A stretch of 41,903 nucleotides of DNA, taken from Actinoallomurus sp. (lineage in GTDB: Bacteria > Actinomycetota > Actinomycetes > Streptosporangiales > Streptosporangiaceae). This document shows, one piece after another, positions 24,902-33,426 of the stretch. Where the stretch lies: NCBI GenBank assembly GCA_025964625.1, contig JAOPYL010000204.1, forward strand, positions 1-41,903. The letters run 5' to 3'. A program made the translations under genes and the position numbers. The notes below the pieces were generated by a model that saw only the letters and a program-made list of their open reading frames with translations, did no database searches and was not told the origin of the DNA. The stretch's first letter is position 1; each line of letters begins with the position of its first letter.

Positions 24902-25747
24902 GTGAGTGCGATGCCGGACACGGACGCCCTCGGCGGCCAGTGGCGGACCACCGCCGACCGCCGCTCGTGGATCGGGGGACGCGTCCTGGCCCGTGGCTCG
25001 GTAGGCATCGACGAGGTCGTCGCCGAGTTCGGCGTGTCACGGATGACCGTCCACCGCGACCTGGACGAGCTGGAGCGGCGCGGCGTACTCCGGAAAGTGC
25101 GCGGCGGCGCCTCCGCGCAGCCGTCCACCCGGTTCGAAAGCGACGTGCGCTACCGGCTCCAGCAGCGCGGCGCCGAGAAGGAGGCGCTGTCCGCGGCGGC
25201 CGCGCGACTCGTACGGCCGGGCGACGCGGTGCTGCTGGACGAGTCCACCACCGTGCTGCCGCTGGCCCGGATGCTGCCGGGAATCGGCTCGGTCACGGTG
25301 CTGTCCAACTTCCGCCTGCTGCTGAACGAGCTCGCCGACGCCGACGACGTCCGCCTGGTCGGCCTCGGCGGCGACTACGACCCGCGCTTCGCCACGTATA
25401 CCGGGCCGCTGTGCCGGGACATGGTGAGCGCGCTGCGCCCCGACCTGTACATCACGTCCACGACGGCGGTCGACGGGCTGACCGCGTTCCATCCCGATCC
25501 GCAGATCGCGGACGTCAAGCGGGCCATGCTCGCCGCCGCCGCCCGCAGTGCCCTCCTGCTCGACCACACCAAGCTCGGCCACCGGGCGCTGCACCGGGTG
25601 GCCGCGATCGGCGACTTCGACGAGGTCTACGTGGACGAGGCCGCCCCGGCCGCCGTCGTACGGGAACTTCGCGAGGCCGGTACGGAGGTCACCGTGGTCC
25701 CCGTGCCTTCACCGAGCCGGTCCGCCGACACGAAAGGAATCTCATGA
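24902..25747 (+). CDS. DeoR/GlpR family transcriptional regulator
   Basis: About 281 residues. The N-terminal HTH of the DeoR family reads IDEVVAEFGVSRMTVHRDLD followed by ELERRGVLRKVRGGA. The C-terminal domain has the DeoR sugar-phosphate sensor layout (GDAVLLDESTTVLPLARML, VTVLSNF, LVGLGGDYD). The family binds phosphorylated sugars; E. coli GlpR binds glycerol-3-phosphate. Since it heads an operon with glycerol kinase and GlpD, glycerol-3-phosphate is the likely effector. GTG 24902 is taken as the start (VSAMPDTD); ATG 24911 is nearly as good. Its stop overlaps the next ATG. Confidence 0.87.
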   Translation: MSAMPDTDALGGQWRTTADRRSWIGGRVLARGSVGIDEVVAEFGVSRMTVHRDLDELERRGVLRKVRGGASAQPSTRFESDVRYRLQQRGAEKEALSAAAARLVRPGDAVLLDESTTVLPLARMLPGIGSVTVLSNFRLLLNELADADDVRLVGLGGDYDPRFATYTGPLCRDMVSALRPDLYITSTTAVDGLTAFHPDPQIADVKRAMLAAAARSALLLDHTKLGHRALHRVAAIGDFDEVYVDEAAPAAVVRELREAGTEVTVVPVPSPSRSADTKGIS

Positions 25748-27144
25748 CCGACCAGCACCTTCTCACGGGCCTCATCGCCCGGTTCGGCCCGGACCGCGTC
25801 TCGACGGCGTCGCCGGACCTGGCCGCCCACTCCCACGACGTATGGCCGCTGAGCACCAAGCAGGCCATGCAGGGCAAACACCCGCACGCGCCGGAGGCCG
25901 TGGTGCGGGCCCGCGACACCGATGAGGTCGCGCAGGTGCTGTCCTGGGCGAACACGCACGGCGTGCCCGTCACCCCGTGGGGCCTGGGGTCCTCGGTCAC
26001 CGGCGCGCCGCTGCCGCTGCACGGCGGCGTGGTCCTGGACCTGTCGGAACTGCTCGCCGAGCCGGAACTGGACGAGACGGACCTGACGGTCACCGTGGCC
26101 GCCGGGGCCCGGGGTGACCGGCTCGAAGGATGGCTGACCGAACGCGGGTACACCCTCGGTCACTCTCCCCAGTCCCTGGACCGGTCCACCGCGGCCGGCT
26201 GGCTGGCGACCCGGGCCACCGGCCAGTTCTCCTCCAAATACGGCGGCATCGAGGACCTGGTAGTCGCGTTCACCGTCGTACTCGCCGACGGCACCGTCGT
26301 GCACACCGCCGACCACCCGCGTGCGGCGATCGGCCCGGACCTGCGGCACCTGTTCATCGGCTCGGAGGGCACGCTGGGCGTCATCACGGCGGTGAAGCTC
26401 AAGGTGTTCCCCGTCCCCGAGCACCGCGTGCTCCAGGCCGTACGCTTCGACGCGGTCGAGGCCGGCCTGGCCACGATGCGGGAGCTCACCCGCGTCGGCC
26501 TGCGTCTGTCGATCGTGCGCTTCTACGACCACGACGAGGCCCGGCACGCGATGGTGGACTCCGGCTTCGAGGGAACCGTGCTGTTCCTCGGCAGCGAAGG
26601 CCCCCGCGCGGTGGCCCAGGCCGAGCAGGCCGAGGCGCTGCGCATCGCGGCGGCGAACGGCGGGACCGAGCTCGGGCCGGCGCCCGTCGAGGCGTGGATG
26701 GCGCGGCGCTATGACTTCTCCACCATCGAGCGACTGATCGAGGAGCCCGGCGGTTACGCCGAAACGATCGAGATCGCGCACTACTGGAGCGGCATCGGCG
26801 ACGTGCACGCGGCGGCCAAGAAGGCCCTGGAACCGCTCGCCGACGAGGTCCTCGGGCACTTCTCCCACGTCTATCCCCAGGGGACCTCGCTCTACTTGAT
26901 CCTGCTCGGCCGGGCCGCCGACGACGCCGAGGCCGAACAGCGGATCGAACGGATCTGGGCGACCGCGATGGAGGTCACCCTCGCGCACGGCGCCGCGCTG
27001 TCCCATCACCACGGGGTCGGCATCGCGCGCCTGCCGTACGTGCGGGCCGCGCTCGGCGACTCAGCGCTCGTCCTTGATCGCGTCAAGTCCGCACTGGACC
27101 CGAACACCGTGCTCAACCCCGGCAAGCTCGGGCTCGGCGACTGA
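25744..27144 (+). CDS. FAD-binding oxidase, alkyl-dihydroxyacetonephosphate synthase-like
   Basis: A 466-residue flavoprotein of the vanillyl-alcohol-oxidase fold. FAD-binding segments are VTPWGLGSSVTGAPLPLHGG, GHSPQSLDRSTAAGWLAT, and GSEGTLGVIT. The C-terminal SHHHGVGIARLPY matches the HHH active-site motif of alkyl-DHAP synthase, which makes ether lipids from acyl-DHAP. Close homologues in bacteria are often annotated only as FAD-binding oxidase. ATG 25744 overlaps the regulator stop (ATGA), and the next gene starts 12 bases on, so it belongs to the glycerol-phosphate operon. It may oxidise a glycerol derivative or act in ether lipid metabolism; this is not decided by sequence. Confidence 0.82.
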   Translation: MTDQHLLTGLIARFGPDRVSTASPDLAAHSHDVWPLSTKQAMQGKHPHAPEAVVRARDTDEVAQVLSWANTHGVPVTPWGLGSSVTGAPLPLHGGVVLDLSELLAEPELDETDLTVTVAAGARGDRLEGWLTERGYTLGHSPQSLDRSTAAGWLATRATGQFSSKYGGIEDLVVAFTVVLADGTVVHTADHPRAAIGPDLRHLFIGSEGTLGVITAVKLKVFPVPEHRVLQAVRFDAVEAGLATMRELTRVGLRLSIVRFYDHDEARHAMVDSGFEGTVLFLGSEGPRAVAQAEQAEALRIAAANGGTELGPAPVEAWMARRYDFSTIERLIEEPGGYAETIEIAHYWSGIGDVHAAAKKALEPLADEVLGHFSHVYPQGTSLYLILLGRAADDAEAEQRIERIWATAMEVTLAHGAALSHHHGVGIARLPYVRAALGDSALVLDRVKSALDPNTVLNPGKLGLGD

Positions 27145-27156
27145 AGAGGGACACCG

Positions 27157-28650
27157 ATGACTCAGCAGCAGATCCTCGTCATCGACGAGGGGACCACCGG
27201 AACGCGGGCCGTGGTCTTCGACCGGGACAGCCGGGTGCTCGGCCAGTCCTACACCGAGTTCGGCCAGTACCACCCCGAGCCGGACCGCGTCGAACACGAC
27301 CCGGAGGAGATCTGGCAGGCCACCCGGCGGATGATCCGGGCCGCGCTGGCCGAGGCCGGCACCGAGCCGGACCGGCTCGCCGCGGTCGGCATCACCAACC
27401 AGCGCGCCACCACGGTGCTGTGGGACCGGCACACCGGGGACGCCGTCGCGCCGGCCATCGTCTGGCAGGACACCCGCACCAGCGGTTACGTCGACGAGCT
27501 CCGCGAGACCTGGGGCGAGAAGGTCTACCGTCGCACCGGGTGGGCACTGGCGCCGGTGTACTCCTCGCTGTCCCTGCGCTGGATCCTGGAGCACGACGCG
27601 GACCTGCGCCGGCGCGCCGAAGCCGGCGAACTGGCCTTCGGCACGATCGACTCGTGGCTGATCCACCGGCTCAGCGGCGGCCGTACGCACGTCATCAGCG
27701 CCTCGAACGCGGCGGTCACCGGCTCCTACGACCTGCACACCGATACGTGGTACACCGAGTGGCTGGACGCCCTCGGCGTACCCGCCGCCCTCTTTCCCAA
27801 GATCGCCGACGACTCCGGCGTCCTCGGCCACACGGACCCGAAGGTCTTCGGCGCGGAGATCCCCATCGCCTCCGCGCTGGCCGACCAGTCGGCGGCGCTG
27901 TTCGCGCAGCACTGCCTGCGGCCGGGCGAGGTCAAGTCCACCCACGGCACCGGCACCTTCCTGGACATGAACGTCGGGACGGAACCGGTGATCTCCAAGA
28001 ACGGGCTGAACAGCATCATCGCCTGGCGGCGCGACGGCGTCACCACCTACGGGCTGGAAGGGTACGCGGCGGTCACCGGCGCCGCCGTGCAGTGGCTGCG
28101 GGACAAGGCGCGGCTGATCGGCCACTCCGCCGAGACCGAGGCGCTGGCCCGCGCGGTGCCCGACAACGGCGGGGTCTACTTCGTCCCCGCGCTCACCGGC
28201 CTGTCCGCGCCCTACTGGGACTCCTACGCGCGCGGCACCATCATCGGCATCTCTCCCGGCACCACCCGCGAACACCTCGTACGGGCGACGCTGGAGGGCA
28301 TCGTCTACTCGATCCGCGACTTCATCGACACGATGGCCACCGACAGCGGGCAGCCCATCGCCACGATCCGGGCCGACGGCGGCGGCGCCGCCAACGACTT
28401 CGTGCTGCAGTTCCAGGCCGACATCCTGAACAGCGACGTGGTGCGGCCGGCCAACACCGAGGCGACCAGCCTCGGCGCCGCCTACCTCGCCGGTCTGGCG
28501 GTCGGGGTGTGGTCCGACCCCGAGGACTGCTTCCCGCCGTCCCATGGCGACACCACCTTCCGTCCCCGCATGGGCGAGGACGAGCGCGATCGCCTGTACG
28601 CCGGGTGGAAGCGCGCCGTGGACCGCAGTCGGGGATGGGCGGCGCAGTGA
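27157..28650 (+). CDS. glpK: glycerol kinase
   Basis: A 497-residue FGGY-family kinase with features of GlpK: N-terminal IDEGTTGTRAVVFD, WQDTRTSGY, the glycerol-site segment GTGTFLDMN, and LSAPYWDSYARGTIIGIS. Length and motif order fit glycerol kinase (about 500 residues), which phosphorylates glycerol with ATP. The first motif has Glu and Gly where most GlpK have Gln and Ser (DQGTTSTR), and GLSAPYW replaces GLGAPYW, so a related polyol is possible. A ribosome binding site (AAGAGGGA) precedes ATG 27157. The stop overlaps the start of the next gene. Confidence 0.88.
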   Translation: MTQQQILVIDEGTTGTRAVVFDRDSRVLGQSYTEFGQYHPEPDRVEHDPEEIWQATRRMIRAALAEAGTEPDRLAAVGITNQRATTVLWDRHTGDAVAPAIVWQDTRTSGYVDELRETWGEKVYRRTGWALAPVYSSLSLRWILEHDADLRRRAEAGELAFGTIDSWLIHRLSGGRTHVISASNAAVTGSYDLHTDTWYTEWLDALGVPAALFPKIADDSGVLGHTDPKVFGAEIPIASALADQSAALFAQHCLRPGEVKSTHGTGTFLDMNVGTEPVISKNGLNSIIAWRRDGVTTYGLEGYAAVTGAAVQWLRDKARLIGHSAETEALARAVPDNGGVYFVPALTGLSAPYWDSYARGTIIGISPGTTREHLVRATLEGIVYSIRDFIDTMATDSGQPIATIRADGGGAANDFVLQFQADILNSDVVRPANTEATSLGAAYLAGLAVGVWSDPEDCFPPSHGDTTFRPRMGEDERDRLYAGWKRAVDRSRGWAAQ

Positions 28651-30281
28651 GACGCTTCACCGAGGCCGACCTGCCCGCCACCGCCGACCTGCTCGTGATC
28701 GGCGGCGGGATCACCGGGGCGGCCACCGCCCGCGACGCCGCGCTGCGCGGCCTGTCGGTGGTCCTGGTCGAACGCGACGACTTCGCGGCCGGGACCTCCA
28801 GCCGGTCCTCGAAGCTCATCCACGGCGGCCTGCGCTACCTGCAGACCTACCAGTTCCGCATGGTGCACGAGTCGGTGCGGGAGCGGGAACTCATGCTCCG
28901 GCTCGCCCCGCACCTCACCTCGCTGCGCCCGTTCATCTACCTCGTCTACGACGGCTATCCCGAGGGGCGTGCGCTGCTCAACCTCGGCCTGACGTTCTAC
29001 GACGCGTTCTCGCATGCGCCGCTGCGGCGCTGGCACCGGATGCTCGGCCGCGAGGCCGTGATCCGGCGCGAACCCCATCTCAACCGGGCCGGGCTGCGCG
29101 GTGGCGGGCTGTTCCACGACGCCCTCACCGACGACGCCCGCGTCGTCATCGACACCCTGAAGGCGGCGGCCCAGGCCGGTGCGCTGGTGGCCAACCACCG
29201 TGAGGTAACCGGCCTTATCCGCGAGCGCGGCCGCGTCCGCGGGGCCGAGGTCACCGACCGGCTCACCGGGGAGCACCTGCGGATCCGCGCCCGTGTGGTG
29301 CTCAACACCGCCGGCCCCTGGGCGGACCGGGTACGCCGGCTGGAGGCGCCCGCCGCGGCGGACTCGCTGCGGCCCACCAAGGGCGTGCACCTGGTCCTGC
29401 GCAAGTCCGACCTCCCGCTCCGACACGCCCTGTTCCTGCGGTCTCCCCGCGACGGCCGGGTCGTCTGGCCGATCCCGGCGCTCGATGAGGACTATGTCTA
29501 CGTCGGTACCACCGACACCGACTACGACGGTCCCCCCGACGAGGTCGTCGCCGACGCCGAGGACATCGACTACCTGCTCGAGGTCGCCAACCACGCGGTC
29601 CCCGACGCGAAACTGGACTACGGCCATGTGGTGGGTTCCTGGGCCGGGCTGCGCCCGCTGATCGCTCCTTCCTCGAATGTCTCGGCCAGCTCGGTGCCCC
29701 GCGAACACCAGATCACCATGGGTCCGGACGGCATGCTGACCATCGCCGGCGGCAAGCTCACCACCGCCCGCGTCATGGCCCGGCAGTTCATCGACGCGGC
29801 CGCGCGCGTCCTCGCGGACGAGCACGGCATCCGCGGCGTGCCGGAATCGCGCAGCGCCGAGCACCCGCTGTCCGGCGGCGACCGGGCCCAGCTCTTCCGC
29901 GCCCGGCGCCTTCTGGCCGGCGGGGACCTGGACGAGACGGTGGCCCGGCGCTGGCTGACGAGGTATGGCGGGAACGCCGCGGACCTGGCCGAACTCGCCC
30001 GGGAACGCCCTGACGGGGCGGCCCCGCTCGGCTCGACCGGGCTCACCACGGCCGAGATCGACTACGCGGTGCGCGAGGAGATGGCCCGTACCGTCACCGA
30101 CCTGCTCGCCCGGCGCACCGGAACCTTCTTCTGGACGCCTGACGGCGGCGCGCACGCCATCGAGCCGATCGCCGACCGCCTCGGGAAGATTCTCGGCCTG
30201 GGCGAAGAGGACCGGCGCCGGCAGGTCGTGGCCTACCTCGCCTGGGTGCGCAAAAATCGGCCGCGCCCCCTGGACGCCTGA
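28647..30281 (+). CDS. glpD: glycerol-3-phosphate dehydrogenase, FAD-dependent
   Basis: About 544 residues. The N-terminal FAD-binding Rossmann motif is LLVIGGGITGAATARDAA, followed by VVLVERDDFAAGTSSRSSKLIHGGLRYL, here given only to show the order: FAD ribose site then the SSKLIHGG motif unique to GlpD. Later features are GTTDTDYDGP and GGKLTTAR. The C-terminal helical domain is complete. It oxidises glycerol-3-phosphate to DHAP and passes electrons to quinone at the membrane. GTG 28647 overlaps the kinase stop as GTGA; ATG 28635 is an alternative. It ends the operon. Confidence 0.93.
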   Translation: MRRFTEADLPATADLLVIGGGITGAATARDAALRGLSVVLVERDDFAAGTSSRSSKLIHGGLRYLQTYQFRMVHESVRERELMLRLAPHLTSLRPFIYLVYDGYPEGRALLNLGLTFYDAFSHAPLRRWHRMLGREAVIRREPHLNRAGLRGGGLFHDALTDDARVVIDTLKAAAQAGALVANHREVTGLIRERGRVRGAEVTDRLTGEHLRIRARVVLNTAGPWADRVRRLEAPAAADSLRPTKGVHLVLRKSDLPLRHALFLRSPRDGRVVWPIPALDEDYVYVGTTDTDYDGPPDEVVADAEDIDYLLEVANHAVPDAKLDYGHVVGSWAGLRPLIAPSSNVSASSVPREHQITMGPDGMLTIAGGKLTTARVMARQFIDAAARVLADEHGIRGVPESRSAEHPLSGGDRAQLFRARRLLAGGDLDETVARRWLTRYGGNAADLAELARERPDGAAPLGSTGLTTAEIDYAVREEMARTVTDLLARRTGTFFWTPDGGAHAIEPIADRLGKILGLGEEDRRRQVVAYLAWVRKNRPRPLDA

Positions 30282-30652
30282 GCGAACCCAAGGAGCCGTC
30301 GCCGTGAGGATGGGGCTTCGGCGCCCCGTAGAGGGCGTTCGGCGTACGCCTTCGGGCGGGTGGTCCCGTGCCTTGGTCATGCCCTGTCGCCCCCGCCTTG
30401 GCGCGTGCGGAAACTCACGCGGCACGAACCCGCGACCCCCTGAAACGGGCCACTGATATGCGCAAGAAGCCTTGTCCGAAAGTGGACGATTCATTGCTGA
30501 ATGTCTTGACGGTGCGGTCGCGACCGGAGGAAGGTCTCGTCGGGCGTCCGAGACATGCCGAGGTCGAGGCGGGCGCCCGGTCGAGGCGGCCACTCCGCCC
30601 GTCCGGTCGTGACGCACCACCTTGACCCCGGCGGTCCAAAGGAGGCCAGTGA
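30282..30652. other. intergenic stretch between glpD and the first GH3 gene
   Basis: No gene is seen. A short hairpin at 30312-30327 (GGGGC, six-base loop, GCCCC) may terminate the glpD transcript. A small inverted repeat GTCC-N6-GGAC lies near 30475-30488, in the only less GC-rich part (about 30450-30520), where the GH3 promoter is expected. A perfect AAAGGAGG ribosome binding site ends the region. Confidence 0.55.
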
Positions 30653-33268
30653 GTGAGAAGGAAAAATCGGGCGACACGAGGGGCTTTGCGGGTCCCGGCC
30701 CTCACGGTGGTGACATGTCTCGCGCTGGTGACGAGCCTGGTCGGCACGGCTTCCGCGCAGCAGGCGACCGCAAGTGCTGCGAACCCCCAGTGCCCCTGGG
30801 TGGGCTCGACGGCACCGGTGGGTCAGCGGGTCGCCGCGGTCATGGCGAAGATGACGCTCGATGACAAGATCGCGATGGTGCACGGCGCGGGTGGGTCAGC
30901 CTACGTCGGCTATGTCCCGCCCAATCCGGGACTGTGCATACCCGCCCTCAAGCTGGAGGACGGTCCGGCCGGCGTCGCTGACGGGATGACGGGCGTCACC
31001 CAGTTGCCGGCCCCGGTGGCGGGTGCTGCCAGCTGGGACCCGGCGCTCATGAAGACCTATGGTTCGGTGATCGGGTCGGAGGAACGGGGGAAGGGCGCCA
31101 ATGTCGACCTGGGTCCCACGGTCAATATAGTGCGCGACCCCCGCTGGGGACGTTCATTCGAGTCGTTGGGCGAGGACCCGTATCTGGCCGGCCAGGTCGG
31201 TGCCTCTGACATCGAGGGCATCCAGCGGCAAGGCGTCATGGCTCAGGTCAAGCACTGGGACGTCTACAACCAGGAGACCTACCGCAACACTCCGGCCGAC
31301 GACGCCAACATCAGCGACCGAGCGATGCATGAGATCTACATGCCCGCCTTCGAGCCGGCGATCAAGCAGGCGCACGCCTCCTCGGTCATGTGCTCCTACA
31401 GCACGGTGAACGGCCACTACGCGTGCGAGAACGCCTACCTGCTGGGCGACGTGTTGAAGAAGGACTGGAACTTCCCCGGGTTCGTGACCTCGGACTGGGG
31501 CGCCACGCACTCCACCGCCGACTCGGCGAACAACGGCCTTGACATGCAGATGCCGGACGACAGCTACTTCGGCGCCCCGCTGAAGCTGGCCGTGCAGGCC
31601 GGCCAGGTGCCCGCAGCCCGGTTGAATGACATGGTCAGCCGGATCCTGACCGAGGAGTTCCGCTTCGGGCTGTTCGACCACGCGCCGGTCGGCTCGCCCG
31701 GTGCCGTCGTGACCACCTCGCACCATGCGGCGGTCGCGCGCGACATCGCCGAGCAGGGCACCGTGCTGTTGAAGAATTCCGGTGGGATCCTGCCGTTCAC
31801 CGGCAAGGCCCATTCGATCGCAGTCATCGGCGACGACGCCGGCAAGGGCGCGATGAGCGCGGGCGGCGGCAGTGCCAGCGTCCAGGCTCCCCACGTCGTG
31901 ACGCCGTACCAGGGCATCGCCAAACGGGCCGGATCCGGCGTCAAGGTGACCTACGCCCAGGGCAATTCCAGTGGCACCCTCCCGGCGGTACCGTCGCAGT
32001 ACCTCACCCCGTCACAGGGCACTGGGAACGGTCTGACCGGCCAATACTTCAACAACATGAACCTGTCCGGTACGCCGGTGCTGACCCGCGCCGACGCGAA
32101 CATCGACAGCGACTTCGGCGGGAACTCGCCCGGACCGGGGGTGAACGCCACGGGATGGTCTGTCAAGTGGACCGGAACACTGACCGCGCCCACGACCGGC
32201 CGCTACACCTTCTCGCTCACCAGCGACGACGGCAGCCGGCTGTTCCTGAACGGTCAGAAGGTCATCGACAACTGGCGTGACCAGGCGCCGACCACCGAGA
32301 CCGGCACGGTCGACCTCACCGCCGGCCAGCCGGTGAAGATCGAGGTCGACTACTACCAGAATGGTGGTGGCAGTTCGGTGACACTGGGCTGGCAGCCGCC
32401 GAACAGCGGTTCACTGCTCGACCAGGCGGTCGCCGCGGCCAAGTCCGCCGACGTGGCGGTCGTCTTCGCCAGCAAATTCGAGAGCGAGGGCGGCGATCTG
32501 GCCGACATCAACCTCTCGGACGACCAGAACACGCTCATCTCCGCCGTCGCGGCGGCGAACCCGAAGACCATCGTGGTGCTCAACACCGGCAGCGCGGTCA
32601 CAATGCCATGGGTCGACTCCGTCAAGGGCGTGCTCGAGGCGTGGTATCCGGGTCAGGAGGACGGTAACGCGATCGCCTCGGTGCTCTTCGGAGACACCAA
32701 CCCCTCCGGCAAGCTGCCGGTGACATTCCCGAAGAGTCTGAACGACGTTCCGGCCTCCACCCCGGCCCAGTGGCCCGGCGTCGGCGGCAAGGTCCAGTAT
32801 TCCGAGGACCTACTCGTCGGCTACCGCTGGTATGACACGAAACACATCGTGCCGCTCTTTCCGTTCGGCTACGGCCTGTCGTACACCGACTTCGCGTTCA
32901 GCCATCTGGTCGTGGCGCCGAACAGGCTCACCCCGTCGGGGCATGTCACCGTGGGCGCCAGCGTGACGAACACCGGTGAACGTGCGGGTGCGGAGGTCGT
33001 TCAGGTCTACGTCGGCGACCCGGCCAGTACCGGTGAGCCGGCCCGTCAGCTCAAAGGATTCCGCAAGATCGAGCTGGCACCGGGCCAGACCAGCCGTGTG
33101 ACGTTCCAGCTCGACGCCCGGGCGTTCTCCTCTTGGGACACCACCGCGCACACCTGGAAACTCAACAGCGGTACCTACCACGTGATGATCGGCGACTCGT
33201 CGGCGAACCTGCCCGTGTCCGGCCCGCTCGTCATCACGTCGAAGTCGGGTGCCACGCCCATCAAGTGA
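30653..33268 (+). CDS. secreted GH3 glycosidase with PA14 domain
   Basis: An 871-residue exported enzyme. Residues 1-36 are a Sec signal peptide (VPALTVVTCLALVTSLVGTASA). The GH3 barrel spans about 60-360, with the nucleophile Asp281 in GFVTSDWGATHS. A PA14 carbohydrate-binding insertion lies at about 455-590 (GLTGQYFNNMNLSGTP ... FSLTSDDGSRLFLNG). The second GH3 domain resumes with a Glu-rich acid/base region (SKFESEGGDLADINLSDDQ), and a fibronectin-III-like C-terminus ends the protein. The usual KHF motif is KHW (Lys200-His201-Trp202) with DVYNQET after it, an uncommon variant. GTG 30653 follows AAAGGAGG by eight bases. Likely a beta-glucosidase or related exo-glycosidase. Confidence 0.9.
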   Translation: MRRKNRATRGALRVPALTVVTCLALVTSLVGTASAQQATASAANPQCPWVGSTAPVGQRVAAVMAKMTLDDKIAMVHGAGGSAYVGYVPPNPGLCIPALKLEDGPAGVADGMTGVTQLPAPVAGAASWDPALMKTYGSVIGSEERGKGANVDLGPTVNIVRDPRWGRSFESLGEDPYLAGQVGASDIEGIQRQGVMAQVKHWDVYNQETYRNTPADDANISDRAMHEIYMPAFEPAIKQAHASSVMCSYSTVNGHYACENAYLLGDVLKKDWNFPGFVTSDWGATHSTADSANNGLDMQMPDDSYFGAPLKLAVQAGQVPAARLNDMVSRILTEEFRFGLFDHAPVGSPGAVVTTSHHAAVARDIAEQGTVLLKNSGGILPFTGKAHSIAVIGDDAGKGAMSAGGGSASVQAPHVVTPYQGIAKRAGSGVKVTYAQGNSSGTLPAVPSQYLTPSQGTGNGLTGQYFNNMNLSGTPVLTRADANIDSDFGGNSPGPGVNATGWSVKWTGTLTAPTTGRYTFSLTSDDGSRLFLNGQKVIDNWRDQAPTTETGTVDLTAGQPVKIEVDYYQNGGGSSVTLGWQPPNSGSLLDQAVAAAKSADVAVVFASKFESEGGDLADINLSDDQNTLISAVAAANPKTIVVLNTGSAVTMPWVDSVKGVLEAWYPGQEDGNAIASVLFGDTNPSGKLPVTFPKSLNDVPASTPAQWPGVGGKVQYSEDLLVGYRWYDTKHIVPLFPFGYGLSYTDFAFSHLVVAPNRLTPSGHVTVGASVTNTGERAGAEVVQVYVGDPASTGEPARQLKGFRKIELAPGQTSRVTFQLDARAFSSWDTTAHTWKLNSGTYHVMIGDSSANLPVSGPLVITSKSGATPIK

Positions 33269-33292
33269 CCTGAGCGCGCGGTTGCTTCGACC

Positions 33293-33325
33293 GGTGGGCC
33301 CGCGGTACGACACCGTGGGCCCACC
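33293..33325 (+). terminator. terminator after the first GH3 gene
   Basis: A 14-bp stem (ggtgggcccgcggt pairing with accgtgggcccacc, one G-U) closes a 5-base loop, 24 bases past the GH3 stop. It suggests that the two GH3 genes are transcribed separately. Confidence 0.75.
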
Positions 33326-33426
33326 ACGTAACCGGTCCAGGTCCTGAATCCGCGTCAACGAGATCCGATCGCCTCCCTTGACACGTCAGGAAAACCTTTG
33401 CACGCTCAGATCACCTCCGTACGGCG

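Noticed and set aside
27420-28650. Plus-strand frame through glpK that merges with glpD
   Set aside because: The upstream part is an Arg/His-rich out-of-frame shadow of glycerol kinase; the true glpD start is at 28647 or 28635.
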